Assembly: GCA_023374045.1 (NCBI GenBank)
Contig: CM041780.1
Location: 91,973,627-92,037,626, forward strand
Source: Limonium bicolor
Lineage: Eukaryota > Streptophyta > Magnoliopsida > Caryophyllales > Plumbaginaceae
Length of the DNA: 64,000 nucleotides
Reading direction: 5' to 3'
Shown: positions 56,440 through 64,000 of the stretch, piece after piece
Layout of the letters: each line of letters opens with the position of its first letter
Position numbering within the stretch: the first letter of the stretch is position 1
Notes under the pieces: model-generated
What the model saw: the letters and a program-made list of their open reading frames with translations, nothing else
What the model was told of the DNA's origin: nothing
The model's database searches: none
Program-made: the position numbers and the translations under genes

Positions 56440-59400
56440 TGAAATACCCCAAACTTAAGTATAGTGATTAAGATAATTCTAATCCGTATTTAAGAGCCTA
56501 ATAATGCTAGAGTAATATTGGTAAGGAAAAATAAATCCAAAAGAAATAAATAAACGCTTAAAAAGCGGAAAACGCTAAATAAGCGTTAAATAACCATAGG
56601 AGGTATGAGACCTCGGTTAGCGTATTATATGGATTCTAAAGGTTTAATAAGACCTAAATAATACATGGGAACGATTCCCGAAGAAAACGGACCCAAGAAA
56701 TGTATTAAAACGCTAAAAGAGCTTTAGCGCACGTTTTTCGAGGAAACCCGAAAACGTGACTTTAAGTGGTCAAACAGACCCGTAAAAATTATGAACCATT
56801 AAATAACAATTATTAAGCATGTATGAAAGCTTAATAGTCAATAAAAATAACTAGGCGAGAGAATTCCGGAAAACGGGTTCCGGTTAGTAAAAACTGTAAC
56901 AACCGGGAAGTAGTGGGGTGACATTGTAATAAAAGGAAACTTGTGTCCACTTTTGTAAATAAAAAGCAAAAATTGGAGTGAGTGTGTGTGTGTGATCGGT
57001 AGCCCCCTCTCCCTCACACTCTCTTTACTTCTCTAATATGCTAAAGGACAACAATAAAGTAAAAACAAATAAAACACTCTCTCACCTCACTCTCTCATTT
57101 CCCTCATCTCTCTCTTCTTCCTTATCCCCATCGATTTCTCTCTCTTCTCCCTCCTATGCTGGGCGATTTTTGAAGCTCCAAGAAGCTCCAATGGCTTCTC
57201 CACTTTGACTCCATGCTCCATCTTCATGTGAGCCCCAAATGCAAAAATAAATACATATTCTTGCTCCCCTCATCATCCTCTACACTTCCCTCTTTTTAAA
57301 ATTCCAAAATGATGAAGTTCATTTTCGTGGGTATACCCCATTGGTGAAGAAAATAGCATCAATGTGTAGCTTGGGGTTCCCTCTCTCCATCAAGGTAAAA
57401 ATCTACATGAAAAACTCATGTTTTCTCCATTTTGTTTCATAACCGATTTTTACCTCCTTGTAATACTCCATTTTCTCTCTCTCTTTTGAGCATAAATTTC
57501 ACCTTGCAATGGTGGTGGATTCTCCTTCTTGAACCAAGGGCTAAAGCCCCTCCTAAAATACTCCAAAGGTAAACCCTAGAATTTGTATTCTAAACACTCC
57601 AATGAATTAGTGTTAATTTAAGGGTTAGCATTTTAATTGCACTTATTTTGTGTACATTGGGTGATGGGAATGGAGTTTGGCAACTCCATTCCCCATGTAG
57701 CCGATTTTGAGGCAAGAAAGGAAGAAGGAGGAAAAATGTGAAAGAAAGAAGGGAGTATAAGCTCAAGGTAAGAGCCCTTCCTAATGTTAAATTCTATTGC
57801 ATTAGAGTAATGGGAATGGGTAAAATATTTAAAGAACCCAAAACCTTGTACTAGTATTGAGAATTGTGAAGTTTGAGTATGTAAGAGCAAGTATGTGGAT
57901 TGGAGGCCTTAGAGCCAAAAGATTGTATATGAGTATTGTATTGTGGATTGAGGAAATATTGGTGTATTGGGATTTTGTATGTGTGTTGGTAGAACCCTTG
58001 TATGGGTATGGCTAGAATAGGCATGAATTTGGTGAGAAGGTGTATGTGTGGCTAAGTAAGAAAAGTAGCTGAGCTATGGCAAAATTTTGGTAGGAATATG
58101 TACAATTATGGATGACTTGGTGAATGGGAGAACCAAGGTGTGTATTGAAGTTAGTGGAGATATTTAGTAACTATGGATTGGTACTTGTAGTATGAGTATG
58201 TGAAAGTGTAAAATCTGTAGCAAGAAGTAGTATAGTGCATTGGAGGAACTAGGAGAAACTAGGTGTGCTTGGAGAGCCTAAAGTGTGAAGTAAACCACTT
58301 TGTAACAGATTTTGAAAGGAGCTAGATAATGGGAAGGATTGAGTGGAAGGTAATGTAATGAGGATATTAGTGGTATTGGTAGTAAGAGTATTGAATGATA
58401 AAGGTTAGGTTGAAATCTGTAGCATTTGAGGAAAGAGCAAAATCTGTAACATTGGTGAAATGGGAACTAGTATAAGTGTTGAGATGAGATAAGAAAATAT
58501 TGAGTAAGTTGTGTAAGAATGGAGTAGCAAGATTGGAGAATGAATTAAGGTGATCTAGAGCATCCAAATGAGTGGTAAATATGCAGGGAAGTATTGGTAA
58601 AGATTGGGGAAACAATGGGTAAAGAAAACACCCAAAAACAGGATTTAAAACTGAAGTACTAGGCCGGACCGACCTTAGGACCGAACTTGCAAGGTCGGTC
58701 GAGCCCAGATTTACAAGACGGGAAACCTTCTGGAATCGACCGACCTTGCGACCGGACTTGCAAGTTCGGTCGGACCAGAAATTTCTCCCGTCAGAAACCT
58801 TCTGGAATGGACCGAACTTGCGACCGGACTTGCAAGTTCGGTCGGCCAGAAAAATTCCCGTAATGCAAAGCTACTGGAATGGACCGACCTTGCGACCGGA
58901 CTTGCAAGGTCGGTCGGGCTAAAATTTTCAAATACGAAACTTACTGGAATGGACCGACCTTGGGACCGGACTTGCAAGGTCGGTCGGCCCTGGAATTTTC
59001 ACACGACGTAACCTACTGGAATGGACCGGACTTGCAAGGTCGGTCGCAAGTCCGGTCGAGTCAAAAAAAAAATTGTTTTAATTATATGATTATAGTAATC
59101 ATATATACATGTATATATGCCTATAACATATGCATATATATGTAGTAACACACCATTAATGAAGTAGTAATGGTAAGAAAGTAAGTAAAGGAGTAAGAAA
59201 ACAAGTTTAAGAAGTAGTAAAGTAAAGGAAGGTTCTATAATCAAGTAGAAAGTAATGAAGTGGTAAGTAAAAATTGAAAGTATCAATGGAGGAGTGAGTT
59301 AGATCAATAATAGATCATTGATCATGCTACTCCATGTATGTATAGGAATCAAATAGTTGATCTCCAAGGAACCGGTAGTGCGAATACGACGGTGTACGGT

Positions 59401-60823
59401 ATGATTTCTTCATGCTCTGTATCCTAACCTGGTTACCCCGATTTGTGTGCTTATGTGATCACCAATAAGATAAATGCACGAATCGGACTTATGTTGCACT
59501 TAACTGTGTTTGAACTATTTGTTCTGGTTGTATCTTCTTGAACAATTAGTTTGTATAATTCATGAAATGAATGAATGGAAATGAGAAGTATGTGTAAGTA
59601 TTGTGTACTTGTGTATTGTATGTATGTATGGAAGTGAAGTACTGACTTCTACTAATTCCTAACAACCCAACTCCTAACTTGAGTAATGAGTAAACTGGAA
59701 TGAGTAGAAGTCCGATATAGTTTCGGCCACGCGTGAGGATAAGGAAACACAAGAGGTTGGATCCGAATCCTGGCTGTAATCTTTTCCATGGACCAATTCC
59801 CTTGAATGGGTAGCATCCTGGATTAGTGGGCCACCCTAAAGCCCGGTGGTGGGATGTAGTAATCCCTGCCCGGAGGTCATACCGACTTAACTGGAAGTAA
59901 AGTATGTAAGAAGTAAGTATTGTATGTGTATTGGTCCTGACTATTGTAAGTCATTGACCGGAAGTAAAAGAGTATCGAACACCCGATTAACCCGGGTGTG
60001 TAATGAAGCTAACTGGACCTTTGTATGTATTGGAGAATTGTATCTCCGTATTGCGTATTGAGTATGTAATAAGTATGTATTGTGTATGTGTACTCTGGAA
60101 GATGGTAAGTAAGCATTGGTTGACTTGTATTGTCTTCCAAGCATGTATTGTACTGTGCGTATGTATGTATACTTGGGGTAGTATTGCAGTATCGTGAATG
60201 AAAGCATGTATGTATGTATGTATGAATGTATGTATTGCAAAATGAATTGCATGTATTCGACCAAATGGTCGGCGTACCCTCGCTAGTACGCGGGGTATGC
60301 GGTTATCATATTCAGCCAAAGCTGACCCCCTCGGGGGAACATTTTTAGTGTGCAGGTACCCGGAGCGAATACGGTCAAGGTAAGAGACCGGTGGCGCGCC
60401 TTGTAATTAGAAGTATCTAGTTTGTGAGGAATGGGCAGCAGATTGACTCCTAGTGAGTGTGTATGAATTTGGGAGAAGTACTGTACTGATTTGGAACCTA
60501 GTAAACTCGGTATGCGTAGTGTATTATCTTGTACGGAATTGTGGAGTATTGTATTGAATGGAGTACGGTATTGAATGGAGTAATGTATCGAACGGAGTAT
60601 TGTAGTACTCAGCATGTAATGAGAGTATGTATTGTATTAAGTAGTACTCGGATATTCCGGTCCATCAGACCGATGCTGTATGTAGCAGTAGTAGCCTTGT
60701 TAGTCACGTGGGTGACTAACGACATTGTATCACCCGATGTATGTAAGTATGTATCCGCTGCGTGACTCGGGAAGCACGAGGAGATTGGACGGTAATGATT
60801 GAATTAATAGTAGGGGTGTTACA
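56440..60823 (+). repeat. LARD LTR 3 (4384 bp)
   Basis: Same termini and contents as LTRs 1 and 2. Minisatellite 58662-59060, hairpin 60699-60720 with unchanged stem. Confidence 0.93.
58662..59060. repeat. CCGACC palindromic minisatellite, LTR 3, rich in DRE-type motifs
   Basis: About seven units. I count at least ten RCCGAC motifs on the two strands (ACCGAC, or GTCGGT/GTCGGC) within 400 bp. Confidence 0.88.
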
Positions 60824-63800
60824 AAAAGTGGTATCAGAGCGAAGTGTCGCTCTGATGACTGGAAATACCGAGCTTAGGAAATACCGAGTTAGGAATTAGA
60901 AGCTTTGGGCTATGGGCTGAGTGATAGCATTAGAGAGATGCTAGTTAGGAACTCCCGGTGAGTACCGGATACCTACAACACCAGTCCCGCCCACCGCAAA
61001 CCCCATTGTATAACTTGGGAAAGGACGCCAGAGAGAAGAAAAGCCTTCTCATACTCGGGGAAACCCGATCTGGCAGCTGTGAAGCAATCACACAGTAAAC
61101 AAGAACCGACGTATGGTAGATTCCGAGGAATGGAAGACCCGGAAGTGAATCCCGGGTGAACAACAATAGCCGTACTTAATAGCGGTAGTATAAACACTCC
61201 AACCACAAGGAGGCTATAACTTGCAACAGCATGGGGCGACGTGCTTAGCAGTCGCGAAACCTAGCTAGTCAACCAGCAGCAGGAAAAGCAGCACTAAGCG
61301 TGCAATGGAACGAGGAAAAAGTACAATAACTGAACCCGAGACACAAGTCTACGGGATAGTAATACTTCAATAATACCACCAACAGTATGCTAACTGACTA
61401 AGGACATAGTCAGAAGCGGTTAACTCCAAAGCTGCAACGCCATTAAGGTTACAATACCTGGCCTATATAGCACAGACAACTAAAAGAACAACCATAAGGT
61501 ATAATCCGATAGGACTACGAGGGTAGTGCCTAAACAAGGTAGGCTCAGTAACCACCACCAGTGTGTGGGAACGAGCCACAAGGAACGACACTAAACCAAA
61601 TAAAGCGGGAAGCTCCAAGGATTGGAGAAGTACCCTGACCAATGACAGCCATGTCAAACTCACGGAGGAGTTACTCAGAAGAGTAATTAACCTAAGTAAA
61701 TGATCAACAAGATCAAGGGAAGAATCTACGAGACTATCAAATGCGAGCGGGAACCATACCGTGATCGGTATAGGGTTACTCAAAAACCACCAGTATCACG
61801 CACTTGCCACGGCAAGTGCAGTAAGAACATGAATATGTAAGGGAACACTAACATGTCACAAGTGCATAGCAATGTACGGTGACCAAAAAGAAAACAACTA
61901 CAGGATCACACATCCTAACAACTAGAAGTATGGAACCTTAGAAAGGCCTAACGGCCGGATCACTGTATTTAGAACATACCGGTCAGCGAGAAGCTCGACT
62001 TGGTCAAGACCTCAAACATGGCTACGAGAGACTTCTTTTAACACCGAACCATAATTTTTAAAACCCAAAATTCTCCTTTCAAAACCACAATCTTTCTTTA
62101 AACCTTGGAGTTTAAAACCAAACCAACAGAATTACGGTGAGTATCATAGAATGATACAAGAGGAGTTGACAACAGAATACTTCACCTGCGTGTGACGAAC
62201 ACTACGAGTGTACCCAATTACGGGATGTGGGACAACCGCACTCCGAAGGAGCTTGTGGGCCTGACAAATAGTCGGGTAAGTGGTAACGTATCAATAGGGT
62301 ACCCCACGTATGTATACATGTAGTGTACGAAACACGGGAAGTAGTCAACTCCGTTCTACGGACCATGAGTAAGCCAAACCAGGACAACTGGAACTCCAGC
62401 CGAACAAGGAGAAGGAACTCACTAAGAAATAAGTATGGAAGAACTCAGAGAATCCATCTGAGATAAGGAATAGGAACTAGGGAGTGCAAAGAGCACATAC
62501 TAGTAAGTATAGACATTGGATATGTCTCAGGACATCAATAAATACATGGCAGCTGGAAAGTATACCCAGCCTAAACACAGTAAGGCAATCGCCTAACGTG
62601 GACACCAGAATGCTCAACTAACGGGACGGAGTTCCCAAGAGCAATTACAAGATTACCACAAATATAATCCATCATCAAAGAGGACATTTAAACCTGGTCT
62701 AAAATACTAGGAGAAAGCATAAACAGTCTACCCAAGAATGGGGGACGTTATACCCCTAAAGGGGATAGCTTAAATACAATACCACAAGGCGGTATAGCGG
62801 ACACATCATGCCATAGACATTAGCCGGATGTAACGGCATAACTAACAACACCCAGGAGCAATCCTCGAAGGGTGTCTGGAATAACAACAGTCGAATGAAG
62901 TGTCATGATAAGAGCACGACAACTAGAACGAACACTCGGTTAAGACACCGAAGGGATTCACTTAATAGGAAATACCCTAGTCTACAAAAGGCACTGATCA
63001 GCACCAGATTGCCTAAGAGTCTCCTATGAACGGAAGCGTGATGTCACGACTTACCATGGAGCCCAGTAAATACCTCCAACCTATGGGGTACACAAAGAAT
63101 GGAAACGTGTATAAGCAGCTTGCAAAGAGCATAGCTTGCAGCAATAAGGCTTAAAAGCCACCAACCAACTACGTGGTGTGAACTCAAACAGTGGCAAAAC
63201 CCACACCATTACTAATAGGACTTGCAAGAAATATTATCCCATATGACAAGAAATCAACAATTGGACCATCAATTCAAACCCAACCTCTTGAGTGGCTTGG
63301 AGTAATGGTCAGCTTAGCGTCACTGTCACTAGAGCATCAGTCTAGTATGCAGTTGACAAGCTTTAACTACCTTCATGCCTTCTGTGGCAATGGTAACACA
63401 GGGGCATAGAAATCGGGATAAATGCCAACATTGGCCTGGTCCACACTTGGACACTACGAGAAACCCGAGGGAAGACACCTCTTGTTAACCCAGATCACCA
63501 ATGTGGTGAAGATGTGAACCCTTAGAAAAGGCTCCCATCCACTATAACAACAAAACTTATGCATAGATATTGCCAAGAGACAACGAATACGGAAATGAGA
63601 TTTCCAAACCACCACGCCTACGAGAGGCTGTGGACTGTAGAAACACATCGCTTAAGAGCATTGAAGCTCGAAGGAGTAAGCATACTCCTTATGCACCCAA
63701 TCATGTGGTGAACCATTGTATAAATACTTACATGGTAAACCTTGTCATGAGACCTATGAGTGGAAACACACCCCTCAACGAGAACTTTCACCTACCAGTG

Positions 63801-64000
63801 ATAGAATACCCTCCAATTGGAGAACGGGACCAGAAAACCCTTGAAGTTTTGGGGATGTCCCGGTAAGGTACATGCAAAAGCAAACCGCACAGCTAGAGCC
63901 TATGATCAATGCTCAGCACTATGGAGACAGTAATTGTCAAAACAATCAATGAGTGTGCATATTGCACACCATGAATGACCAGCGCTCAAGAGAACTTGTA
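60824..64000 (+). mobile_element. LARD interior 3, truncated by window end
   Basis: Intact primer site at 60829-60840. Colinear with the first 3.2 kb of interiors 1 and 2. Whether the array continues beyond the window cannot be seen. Confidence 0.9.

Overview
The window is plant nuclear DNA, almost certainly from a eudicot. It holds one recognisable host gene, a CBP60-type calmodulin-binding protein with plant-style introns, and the rest is nested retrotransposons. There are no bacterial-type operons, rRNA, tRNA or CRISPR.

Layout. (1) 1-8521, minus strand: the 5' half of a Ty3/gypsy element, with a 4.1-kb LTR, an initiator-Met primer site, gag with two zinc knuckles, protease, RT and the start of RNase H. 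Between the zinc knuckles and the protease lies a complete AlkB-type Fe(II)/2-oxoglutarate dioxygenase domain, which is not a normal retrotransposon part. Three GT-AG intron-like segments restore the gag-to-protease frame when removed; the third contains the AlkB domain. (2) 8522-11401: the right part of a related plus-strand LTR, split by element 1. It abuts (3) 11402-13965, a decayed plant L1-type LINE ORF2. (4) 14017-20469: Athila-like gag/protease remnants without RT, two related 1.4-1.5-kb LTRs and a short non-coding interior. (5) 20470-22493: an open-reading-frame fragment, AT-rich DNA and a Stowaway-like MITE. (6) 22494-29466, minus strand: the CBP60 gene. A Reina-like LTR element with a 5-bp target duplication (24716-27886) sits in its second intron, and exon 2 lies in a decayed tandem repeat. 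(7) 30309-34838: a 4.5-kb solo LTR with a perfect 5-bp target duplication. (8) 35342-35968: a fragment of an older LTR interrupted by (9) 35969-64000: a tandem array, LTR-interior-LTR-interior-LTR-interior, of a large non-coding (LARD-like) element with 4.34-4.40-kb LTRs, 5.86-kb interiors and a ~10.2-kb period, running off the window.

Elements 1, 2, 7, 8 and 9 form one superfamily. Where both ends are visible they share TGAAATACCCC...GGTGTTACA termini. Elements 1 and 9 also share the primer site and leader, so element 1 is a plausible autonomous partner for the LARD. The LTRs share an RNA-like hairpin near the 3' end whose paired bases change together between families, a second conserved module (CCCC/GGGG arm plus CAGGT), and palindromic GC-rich minisatellites. 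In the LARD those minisatellites are dense in RCCGAC (DRE/CRT-type) motifs. The LARD interior has no recognisable protein but many short stem-loops.

Caveat: the CBP60 gene and the LARD copies both carry many 1-nt insertions or deletions, as expected from a long-read assembly with residual indels, so individual frameshifts should not be over-read.
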